From: Bacteroidota bacterium
GTDB lineage: Bacteria; Bacteroidota; Bacteroidia; Bacteroidales; VadinHA17
Direction: 5' to 3'
Assembly: GCA_012838685.1 (NCBI GenBank)
Contig: DUOU01000277.1
Location: forward strand, 1-13,753
DNA length: 13,753 nt
The position numbers and the translations under genes are program-made. The notes below the pieces were generated by a model. The model searched no databases. It had not been told where the DNA came from and was given only the letters and a program-made list of their open reading frames with translations. Below, piece by piece: positions 7,808-13,753 of the stretch (the stretch's first letter is position 1; every line of letters begins with the position of its first letter).

Positions 7808-7877
7808 CAAAAAATATATTAAACATTGTTTATAGGCCACCGTAAAATAATCAAATGAAGTAGACAAATAAAATTGT

Positions 7878-7885
7878 TATCTTTG
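7878..7885 (+). promoter_or_regulatory. Probable -7 box of the tmRNA promoter
   Basis: TATCTTTG is an exact TAnnTTTG match 23 nt before the mature tmRNA 5' end. A transcript starting a few bases downstream would carry a short leader for RNase P to remove. No clear -33 element is visible. Confidence 0.5.
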
Positions 7886-7908
7886 CACGATATTTGTGTA
7901 TATTATCC

Positions 7909-8313
7909 GGGGCTGACTGGTTTTGACAGCATGAGGGGTGGTATATAAGCATGCAGCATGGGGTGAAACGTTGCTTGAACAGGGTCACAAAACAACAAAT
8001 GGCGAATCTAATTTTGCTCTCGCCGCTTAAGCGAATAATAGTAACTTAAGCCTTCCCTTACGGGATATTTCGGCACCAGGTGCCGGAACGAGACGTCTCC
8101 CGGGCGGTCATGCCCGGTACCAACCCGATCAGGAGGCGCACGCAATTCAGGGCTAGCCGGAGGATTTTCCCGCTCCAAAGGTTAAAAAAATAGGGAATAA
8201 GGGGTCGTTAGGTTGCTCTGCGGCTGATGGCCCACGAAAATCAAGCAGGGATAAGCATGTAGAAAGTATATGGTCCCAATGTTTGGACGCGGGTTCGACT
8301 CCCGCCAGCTCCA
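7909..8313 (+). ncRNA. ssrA: Transfer-messenger RNA (tmRNA)
   Basis: Rescues stalled ribosomes by trans-translation. The tRNA-like ends pair as GGGGCTG (7909-7915) with CAGCTCC (8306-8312), then discriminator A; the T arm contains GGGTTCGACTCCC, and GACTGGTTTTGACAGC follows the 5' acceptor strand. The tag frame runs from 8001 to the TAA at 8028-8030 and encodes GESNFALAA with resume codon GGC, so the full tag is (A)GESNFALAA, close to other Bacteroidales tags and with the ALAA protease signal. The 3' CCA is not encoded (ACT is present). G-rich and C-rich arms between 8050 and 8250 fit the pseudoknot region. It sits between the divergent sugar-enzyme genes and has its own terminator. Confidence 0.97.
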
Positions 8314-8318
8314 CTTTG

Positions 8319-8347
8319 AACCCTGACCCTATCGGTCGGGGTTTTTT
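8319..8347 (+). terminator. Intrinsic terminator of ssrA
   Basis: AACCC-T-GACC, loop CTATC, GGTC-G-GGGTT, then TTTTT, starting 6 nt after the tmRNA 3' end. Confidence 0.9.
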
Positions 8348-8688
8348 GTTGTACCCGTAACAACCATAAGTTCAATAACATCCGAGACCCTAAAGAATTG
8401 TTCCCGCCGACCGGATAGCCTTGAATCGGGTTAAAAAAGTCAAATCGGATTTTACTGAACCGCGCTGTGACTGGTTTTCCAATTATTTTTCCTCCATCAA
8501 TGGAACATTTGCTTTTTTTGTCGGAATTGACAACGGAATTGTTTAATTTCAACATTTTTAACTGTTATAGAAGAGAAAAGCAAAAAACGGGAGTTTCCGG
8601 CAAGAAAAAGACAACTTTTACATTATGTGGGACAGTTTCGCGCATAAGGCACAAACGACAATAATCTTAAATTAAACAGATAGACAAT
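8348..8688. other. Non-coding stretch before the TIM-barrel gene
   Basis: I see no gene here. The frames present have poor composition and no recognisable product. The stretch must hold the promoter of the TIM-barrel/DUF6379 pair, but I found no exact TAnnTTTG box. A short direct repeat GGAATTG occurs twice near 8522-8540. Confidence 0.5.
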
Positions 8689-9657
8689 ATGAAAAAAAAC
8701 ACCACAACACGCAGAACTTTTCTCCGCAACGTTTCTGCGGCGGCGGCCGTAAGTGTTGTTCCCGCGGCGGCTATGGCTTTAGATTCCAAGCCGGTAGCGG
8801 AGTACCCCGCCAATGAGCGCAAGGGCCCGAAGAGAGGGGTATCTCTCTATAGTTACTCGGCGGAGTTTGGATTGACCAAGACCTTGGAAGATTGTTTTGA
8901 AGATATCCATGACATGGGAGCTACGGGGATAGAGATATTGGCCAACGCCCATATCGAGAACTATCCTTATCCAACGGATGAGTGGCTGGACTATTGGTGG
9001 TCATTATGCTGGAAGTACAACATTGAGCCTGCCGAGTATGGCCACTGGATAGACGGTAGGGTGCTCCAGGATCGGGAGCTTACCGTAGATGAGACCACCG
9101 AATATCTTGTCAGGGATATGCGCCTGGCGCATCGCATGGGCTTCAAATGGCTCAGGACAAAGGTGACGGTAAAGGATAACCAACTGGCGCCCATAGATAA
9201 CTGGACGGAGGTTATAGACAGTGTTCTTCCCCTGGCGGAACGCTTGGACCTCAAACTTTTACCGGAGATCCACTCTCCCTCAAAACTTTCGAGCGGATTC
9301 ATAACCCACTACCTTGATTATATCAAAAGAACGGGGACAAAACATTTTGGCTTGAACATTGATTTTGGTGTGTTCAATACCAATGTGCGCGGGGGATCCG
9401 AGGTTACACAACCAGAAGAGCTTATACCGTTGCTTCCTTATGTCTATTGCTGTCACGCTAAATTTGTCGATATGGATGATAATTTCCGCGAGACACAGAT
9501 TCCATACGAGAAGATACTGCGGATACTCATAGACAACGGGTATGATGGATACTTGTTGAGCGAATACGAGGGCAGAGACAAGTATGATGAGGGTTATGAA
9601 GTTACCCATCAACTGCGCAAACACCACATTATGATGAAAAATATACTTGGATATTAA
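8689..9657 (+). CDS. Tat-exported sugar isomerase/epimerase-like TIM barrel (C-glycoside deglycosidase alpha-like)
   Basis: Xylose-isomerase-like TIM barrel (AP endonuclease 2 superfamily), 322 residues. The start gives a Tat signal with TRRTFL (7-12), an Ala/Val-rich core and a cut near AMA-LDS (about residue 30). The barrel begins at RGVSLYSYS (49-57). A complete metal-ligand set is visible at the strand ends: E193 (LLPEIH), D225 (NIDFG), H256 (CCHAKF) and E292 (LLSEYEG). The superfamily binds a divalent metal there and handles keto sugars. With the DUF6379-like gene 18 nt downstream it matches the two-subunit lyases of C-glycoside deglycosylation (DgpC/DfgA/CarC type), which act on 3-keto glycosides. 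Other eliminations or isomerisations remain possible, and the leaving group (C- or O-linked) cannot be read. The Tat signal puts it in the periplasm. Confidence 0.88.
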   Translation: MKKNTTTRRTFLRNVSAAAAVSVVPAAAMALDSKPVAEYPANERKGPKRGVSLYSYSAEFGLTKTLEDCFEDIHDMGATGIEILANAHIENYPYPTDEWLDYWWSLCWKYNIEPAEYGHWIDGRVLQDRELTVDETTEYLVRDMRLAHRMGFKWLRTKVTVKDNQLAPIDNWTEVIDSVLPLAERLDLKLLPEIHSPSKLSSGFITHYLDYIKRTGTKHFGLNIDFGVFNTNVRGGSEVTQPEELIPLLPYVYCCHAKFVDMDDNFRETQIPYEKILRILIDNGYDGYLLSEYEGRDKYDEGYEVTHQLRKHHIMMKNILGY

Positions 9658-9662
9658 AAATA

Positions 9663-9668
9663 AGGAGG
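9663..9668 (+). promoter_or_regulatory. Strong Shine-Dalgarno for the DUF6379-like gene
   Basis: AGGAGG, inside AAGGAGGAG, 7 nt before the ATG at 9676. Bacteroidales genes usually lack such sites; none is seen before the partner gene, so it may raise small-subunit translation. It fixes the start at 9676. Confidence 0.75.
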
Positions 9669-9675
9669 AGATAAT

Positions 9676-10128
9676 ATGGAAAGAACAGTTATACAATCCG
9701 TAGGATTTAGGAACGTTATGGAAGAGGGCAAGGTTATAGGTTTTCAGTTCAAAGTGCGTAACCCTTATTACAGGGGTGTCTATTTGAGCCAGATTCAAAC
9801 GGGATACGCCACGGTTGACGGGGAAGATATAGGAAGGGACGACATTATGTGGCAGATAGCGGGCGCGACATATACATGGCAGGAGATGCTGGTGAGCCGC
9901 AATGTTCACTGGAACCCGCTGCAGTTGGCCACAATTATAGTGAAGAAACCGGGCGGATTAAAACAGGGCTACCACGATCTGAGGTATAGCTTTACCAGTA
10001 CTAAGTCATATATGCCACCGGTTTTGAACGTCAATAATGCTTTGAAGCCTGACACCACCGCTAATGGGGGCATGACTCTTCCCGAGTTTGGCGCCACACA
10101 CCACTATCGCAGGCTTATAATTGTCTGA
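9676..10128 (+). CDS. DUF6379-like C-glycoside deglycosidase beta-subunit homologue
   Basis: A 150-residue beta-rich protein resembling the DUF6379 family, whose characterised members are the small subunits of C-glycoside deglycosidases (DgpB/DfgB/CarB type). Features seen: FRNV near the N-terminus, GFQFKVRNPYYRGVYLSQI (22-40), VDGEDI near 47-52, the aromatic segment YTWQEM, and a C-terminal HHYRRLIIV strand. In the family the small subunit packs on the TIM-barrel subunit and helps close the active site. There is no signal peptide, Tat motif or lipobox, though its presumed partner just upstream is Tat-exported. It would have to ride with that partner through Tat or stay in the cytoplasm. The 18-nt gap and shared terminator indicate one operon. 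The family assignment is from memory of motifs and layout, without a search. Confidence 0.75.
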   Translation: MERTVIQSVGFRNVMEEGKVIGFQFKVRNPYYRGVYLSQIQTGYATVDGEDIGRDDIMWQIAGATYTWQEMLVSRNVHWNPLQLATIIVKKPGGLKQGYHDLRYSFTSTKSYMPPVLNVNNALKPDTTANGGMTLPEFGATHHYRRLIIV

Positions 10129-10155
10129 CAACATGATATTTGTGCGAACAAGCCA

Positions 10156-10190
10156 AATAAACCCCTCAACCGAGGGGTTTATTGTTACGA
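10156..10190 (+). terminator. Intrinsic terminator of the TIM-barrel/DUF6379 operon
   Basis: A perfect 12-bp stem (AATAAACCCCTC / GAGGGGTTTATT) with an AACC loop ends in TTTATTGTT, 27 nt after the operon's last stop. The symmetric ends could also stop minus-strand transcription. Confidence 0.88.
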
Positions 10191-10200
10191 TACAATCTTG

Positions 10201-10224
10201 AAAAACAAGCTTTATGGTGCTTGT
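10201..10224 (-). terminator. Intrinsic terminator of the second DUF5916 gene
   Basis: On the minus strand ACAAGC, an 8-nt loop, GCTTGT, then TTTT. It lies 54 nt after the stop of the minus gene at 10279. The stem is only 6 bp, so it may act together with the stronger hairpin just beyond. Confidence 0.55.
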
Positions 10225-10278
10225 GATGGAACCTGGCGCGGCCAGGCGATATGTGATGCTAAGCGGCGGTGAAAACAG

Positions 10279-12426
10279 TTAAAACCTGAAGTTGTATTTC
10301 AGCTTGAAACGCAAAGCGTTCTGATCCATAATAAGACTTTCCTCTTGCATTGAATATCCTGAATTCCAGACAAATAAAACCTCGTTACCTGGTTTCATCA
10401 CCCATCTGAACCTTGTTTGTAATCCGGCTGTCCGTGATTTGCTGTCATACTGAAGGTAGTTGTAAAGGGTAACATTCGGACTGAAAAGGATGTTCAGGTT
10501 AAACTGGAATATATCGGCCGAGAAATCCCCTTCAGGCAATGATACTCTGCTTGTGTTATAGGAACCGCCAACAAAAAGTCTCACAAAAACCTTCCAGTTT
10601 GTGGCTATGTTGACCGTATTCTTTGTTCCCGTGTAAAACTTGCCCGTAGTATATGATAAATTGCCATATAAATCCCTGCTTCCGGATGTTGAAAAGGTAA
10701 TGACGTTTTCCCACCATTTATATTCGTTCGCGGGGATAGTAAAGCCCGGATATATGTTGAAGTCATTTTCCAGGTATTCATAAATATTGGACAATTTGTA
10801 AGTTAATCTTTCTCCCGAATGAAAGCGTATGTCAGCGGGGTTTAACGTGAAAGACTGGCTTTGCATGATATTGTCGAAATCTGTCACATAATCAAAGCTT
10901 CCCCCGAAACTGAGCTGTCTTATGCCCAATACGTTAATTCTTGGCCCCAGGCTTAATGAGCCCCAGTATTCCCGTACGTTGGTACGAGGTACAAAACCCA
11001 GTCCCGCAAAAAAATTTTCCCCTATTTGCTGGTGTCCGAGCATAAAATTGACCAGATCGTTCGGATAGGAGAGAACGGCTCCCCATGCCATATCTTTTTC
11101 TTTGATCGATTCCGTTGTCGATTTCAGACCGCTAAGAATAAAATTCAATGTTTTATCTCCCATGAACTTTGAGGTGGCCAGGTTCAGATCAAGGCCTGTT
11201 ACAAAATTTTGGGACTCACCTAAAGCATTGCCGTAAGTTGTTATCATGCCAATGGAAGATTGTTGGCCAATATTTCGGCTGATTCTCGCGACAGTGGAAA
11301 AAGATGTGCCATAATCCCTCTCTTCACCCACATGCAATGCCCCGATATTCCATTTGTTGAGTCGGCTTATAAATTTGGCGCCATAGATTATAGGTATGGC
11401 CGAGCCTTCGGTGTCAAGCCCCATTCTTCTTGAAAAAAACGGGTTTAGCTTTCCGGAAGGGGCTTCGGTCTGTCTGCTGCTTTCAAGGCCGAAATTAAAC
11501 ATTGTCGCGCCATCAAGGAAGAAGTTTCTTTTTTCACTTAATCTTATATTAAACCTTGTGAGGTTGATTTGCCTCGTGTCCGCCTCTGTTTCCGCGAAGT
11601 CTGTATTAATTGTCACCGAGGCCTTCATGCGCGGATTAATCTGGTAATAGATATCCAAACCGGCATTTGCCTTATACTTTGTGTCACTTTCTCTTTTTGA
11701 ATCGGCGCCAAGTAACGCATAAGGAGATATATCCAGCCCTATGCCCTGTGTAATTCCTTCAAACCCACTTATAACACCGGCATCGGCAACAGCGAATTCC
11801 GCACTGTTAATATTGGCGACAGGCCAGGATCCCCACTCATTTTTCGCGGGAATATACCTGTTCATAAAGAGTCCCCAGTTTTTGTTGTTAACATCGAAAC
11901 TGAGAGTGTTGAAAGGTATCGCGAGTTCCGCCTCCCAACCCTCATCCGTAATTTTGGATTTCCCCTCAAAAAGGCCTTCCCAACTTGTGTTTCTCTGTCT
12001 TCCGCTGTTGCTTATCATGGCATCTCCAACCGCACCGAGAGGGTTTACCTCAAAGGCATACGCGTTTCTGCCGTCGAGGTAGGTATCCAGGATAATATGC
12101 ACCCTGTCGTCATAAGGCAGGGACGCGCCTCTCTGCATCTCTTTCGCCGCGATTGACTTCGGATCCTGGTAGCATTTTATCCCAAAATAGATATGTTTGG
12201 AATCATATAAAATAAAAATTTCGGTTTTTTCGGTCATTGGTGCCCCCTCCGCGGGTTCACGTTGAAAAAACTGGTCGATAATAGCGGCGCTGTTCCAGAT
12301 TTCATCATTTACATGATCGTCAATTGACGGAGGATCAGCAATTTTAGGAATATTTATTTGTGAGTAAACATTTTTATAAAAAAAAGAAAACAAAAGAATC
12401 GAGAAGATGGCTATTTTTTTTATCAT
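10279..12426 (-). CDS. DUF5916 outer-membrane protein with N-terminal CBM9-like domain (second copy)
   Basis: About 715 residues from the ATG at 12426, chosen because it starts a clear signal peptide (MIKKIAIFSILLFSFFYKN, cut near VYS-QIN); upstream ATGs up to 12549 add a Cys/His-rich stretch unlike an export signal. The CBM9-like domain follows (PSIDDHVNDEIWNSA; VHIILDTYLDGRNAY; EAELAIPFNTLSF). The DUF5916 hallmark is present as NTDFAETEADTRQINLTRF, LSEKRNFFLDGATMF and NPFFSRRMGL. The rest looks like a beta-barrel with a C-terminal aromatic (KLKYNFRF). It is clearly diverged from the copy at 2425-4596, so not a recent local duplication. Function unknown; an outer-membrane role in sugar or peptide handling is plausible. 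It lies next to the sugar-enzyme operon but converges on it. Confidence 0.85.
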   Translation of the reverse strand: MIKKIAIFSILLFSFFYKNVYSQINIPKIADPPSIDDHVNDEIWNSAAIIDQFFQREPAEGAPMTEKTEIFILYDSKHIYFGIKCYQDPKSIAAKEMQRGASLPYDDRVHIILDTYLDGRNAYAFEVNPLGAVGDAMISNSGRQRNTSWEGLFEGKSKITDEGWEAELAIPFNTLSFDVNNKNWGLFMNRYIPAKNEWGSWPVANINSAEFAVADAGVISGFEGITQGIGLDISPYALLGADSKRESDTKYKANAGLDIYYQINPRMKASVTINTDFAETEADTRQINLTRFNIRLSEKRNFFLDGATMFNFGLESSRQTEAPSGKLNPFFSRRMGLDTEGSAIPIIYGAKFISRLNKWNIGALHVGEERDYGTSFSTVARISRNIGQQSSIGMITTYGNALGESQNFVTGLDLNLATSKFMGDKTLNFILSGLKSTTESIKEKDMAWGAVLSYPNDLVNFMLGHQQIGENFFAGLGFVPRTNVREYWGSLSLGPRINVLGIRQLSFGGSFDYVTDFDNIMQSQSFTLNPADIRFHSGERLTYKLSNIYEYLENDFNIYPGFTIPANEYKWWENVITFSTSGSRDLYGNLSYTTGKFYTGTKNTVNIATNWKVFVRLFVGGSYNTSRVSLPEGDFSADIFQFNLNILFSPNVTLYNYLQYDSKSRTAGLQTRFRWVMKPGNEVLFVWNSGYSMQEESLIMDQNALRFKLKYNFRF

Positions 12427-12590
12427 GACAGGATAATATGGGGAGTATAATTTTAGCAAAAAATTAAAATTTAATAAAGCATGACATTCCACAATTCTTT
12501 GCCACACGTGCGCGCCCATTGTTCCACATCGCGCCATGATGATCTTCATGGCCGATATACACGGACTTCGAATAGCACCAAGTAAACGTC

Positions 12591-12634
12591 AAAACCATGC
12601 TTACAGGTAATAATTCCCTGATAAGCACGGTTTT
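12591..12634 (-). terminator. Long hairpin, likely terminator of the lipoprotein gene
   Basis: AAAACC-A-TGCTTA pairs with TAAGCA-C-GGTTTT, with extra CAGG/CCTG pairing inside. On the minus strand it ends in GGTTTTGAC, 41 nt after the lipoprotein stop. On the plus strand it ends in GGTTTTTG, so it could work both ways. A second small palindrome, GTACCA/TGGTAC, is at 12647-12663. Confidence 0.6.
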
Positions 12635-12675
12635 TGAGATATTTTTGTACCATATTGTGGTACTTGATAGTTGTA

Positions 12676-13161
12676 TCAGTATTTAGGCCAATATCCGATA
12701 TTCAACGAAAAATCGCCGCTGTCCTCGAAATAATCGGTCGCGATAAGGACTATTTTTTTCGAGTTGCCATCGAGTAAAGTCTTTTCATAGCGATAGGCCA
12801 TTTTATGGATGCCCCCGAAGTTTTGTCCATTGCCCATGTCGGGCGATTCATTCCATCCATCAGCCACAAGACCTTCCCTGATTCTATTATACTGCCCATC
12901 GAGCTGTTCACGGGTAGTCGCGTCAATACCTTTAGTCTTAAAATAAATTGTATTGCCCAAAATTGTATCGTACTTTAAAATTTCCGGAATGGAGATGTCC
13001 AGTTCTGTTAAGGCCTTTGTCATTCCTTCCCGCGTATAAAGGGTTTCTTCTTCGTTTACCTGTGATGTGGCCGTCGTCTCTCCTTGTTTTCCCGAACCTC
13101 CACCACAAGACCATAGTAAAACCGATACAATGATTCCGAATAATAGTGTCAATTTTTTCAT
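12676..13161 (-). CDS. Predicted lipoprotein of unknown function
   Basis: A 161-residue protein with a lipoprotein signal: MKK, a hydrophobic core LLFGIIVSVLL, and lipobox WSC-GGG, with Cys19 as the acylated residue. A Ser/Thr/Gln/Glu linker follows, then a compact domain (about residues 42-161) with mixed helix and strand, ending in LNIGYWPKY. I do not recognise the family. The GGGSG after the Cys would suit a surface or outer-membrane lipoprotein, but that is weak. It appears to be its own unit: a hairpin follows the stop, and 249 nt separate it from the next gene on the same strand. Stretch 13162-13430 before it shows no gene or clear promoter. Confidence 0.8.
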   Translation of the reverse strand: MKKLTLLFGIIVSVLLWSCGGGSGKQGETTATSQVNEEETLYTREGMTKALTELDISIPEILKYDTILGNTIYFKTKGIDATTREQLDGQYNRIREGLVADGWNESPDMGNGQNFGGIHKMAYRYEKTLLDGNSKKIVLIATDYFEDSGDFSLNIGYWPKY

Positions 13162-13385
13162 TGTTTGATCTTTTGAATTTTATTTAATAAATGGTAATCT
13201 GGGTATTTCCCGGCTTTTGGCTCTGTAGGTATAAGTCGCACCAAACAAATGTTGATATTTCATGGGCCAATATCTTTTAATTTAACTATTCCGCGACTAT
13301 AGGCAGAAAATTTAATCCACTGTCCGTAAAAATACTATTAAATATTTAACAAACAATGTTAACCGGTGAAAATTATAAAGAACCG

Positions 13386-13402
13386 GAGGGTGTTTTTCCC
13401 TC
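13386..13402 (-). terminator. Weak possible terminator of ribH
   Basis: A 5-bp stem GAGGG/CCCTC with a 7-nt loop, followed on the minus strand by CGGTTCTTTATAATTTTC, about 30 nt after the ribH stop. It is weak. Confidence 0.3.
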
Positions 13403-13430
13403 TTGGCTCTTTTGTAATTTATGGAAAAGG

Positions 13431-13753
13431 TTATTCTTCCAGTTTGGATTGCAAAGCCGCCATCCTGATAGCGGTTATGGCCGCTTCGTCCCCTTTATTG
13501 CCGAGCTTGCCGCCCGACCGCTCTTTTGCCTGGTTGGGTGAATCGACTGTCAGCACGCCAAAAACAAATGGGATGTTGTAGTCAAGGTTCAGTTGTGTCA
13601 ACCCTTGGGCGACACTTTGGCATATGTAGGTGAAGTGCGGAGTCTCTCCCTGGATAACGCAACCCAGACAAATTACCCCATCCAACTCGTCGTCATATTC
13701 CGCCATCCATTGTCCCCCAAGTGTTAGTTCAAAAGCGCCGGGGACATGGATAA
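13431..13753 (-). CDS. ribH: 6,7-dimethyl-8-ribityllumazine synthase, C-terminal part
   Basis: Penultimate enzyme of riboflavin synthesis: it joins the ribitylamino-pyrimidinedione and 3,4-dihydroxy-2-butanone 4-phosphate to make lumazine, as a cytoplasmic multimer. The frame is open to the window edge, so the 5' end is missing; an ATG at 13706 is internal. Visible motifs are IHVPGAFELTLGG (substrate binding), GCVIQGETPHF (with the catalytic His region), FGVLT, and GNKGDEAA near the C-terminus with the usual helix after it. About 107 residues are present; a full protein is usually near 155-165. It is the only housekeeping gene at this end. Confidence 0.96.
   Translation of the reverse strand, partial: IHVPGAFELTLGGQWMAEYDDELDGVICLGCVIQGETPHFTYICQSVAQGLTQLNLDYNIPFVFGVLTVDSPNQAKERSGGKLGNKGDEAAITAIRMAALQSKLEE

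Noticed and set aside
8241..8555. Minus-strand open frame of 104 codons
   Set aside because: It overlaps the tmRNA 3' end and terminator; the apparent protein is the complement of structured RNA.
8467..8664. 65-codon plus-strand frame upstream of the TIM-barrel gene
   Set aside because: Basic, low-complexity product without recognisable features; more likely leader DNA.
1..13753. CRISPR array or complete insertion sequence
   Set aside because: No regularly spaced repeats and no transposase frame were seen on either strand.

Overview
The window looks like a chromosomal stretch from a member of the Bacteroidales (Bacteroidota), possibly a gut or anaerobic-digester lineage such as Dysgonomonadaceae; the genus is a guess. 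Reasons: two DUF5916-type outer-membrane proteins, Tat-exported Gfo/Idh/MocA and TIM-barrel sugar enzymes, a tmRNA tag peptide of the Bacteroidales type (GESNFALAA), TAnnTTTG-like promoter boxes, and mostly AT-rich leaders without Shine-Dalgarno sequences.

Region 1 (1-2305) is worn accessory DNA. It opens with the tail of a RhuM-like domain broken by an in-frame TGA. That tail runs, in the same frame, into a type I restriction-modification methylase (HsdM) whose usual N-terminal helical domain is missing. No hsdS or hsdR follows. Next come a frameshifted Gln-rich reading frame on the minus strand, a strong hairpin, and a small cupin gene whose 5' end looks eroded.

Region 2 (2425-6123) holds a DUF5916 protein (CBM9-like domain plus beta-barrel), an 11-bp tandem repeat, a minus-strand tRNA-Pro(GGG) with its terminator, and trxB (thioredoxin reductase).

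Region 3 (6190-10128) is the most interesting part. A Tat-exported Gfo/Idh/MocA oxidoreductase (minus) and a plus-strand pair flank the tmRNA gene ssrA. The pair is a Tat-exported xylose-isomerase-like TIM barrel with an E-D-H-E metal set, followed 18 nt later by a small DUF6379-like protein. Oxidoreductase, TIM barrel and DUF6379 protein are the parts list of the bacterial C-glycoside deglycosidase systems (DgpA with DgpB/DgpC, DfgAB, CarBC types). There the sugar C3 hydroxyl is first oxidised and the aglycone is then released by a two-subunit lyase. Here both large proteins carry Tat signals and the small subunit carries none, which suggests a periplasmic version with the small subunit exported by hitchhiking. 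This is inference from family membership and layout.

Region 4 (10129-13753) has back-to-back terminators, a second DUF5916 protein (minus), an unrecognised lipoprotein (minus), and the 3' part of ribH, lumazine synthase (minus), cut by the window end.
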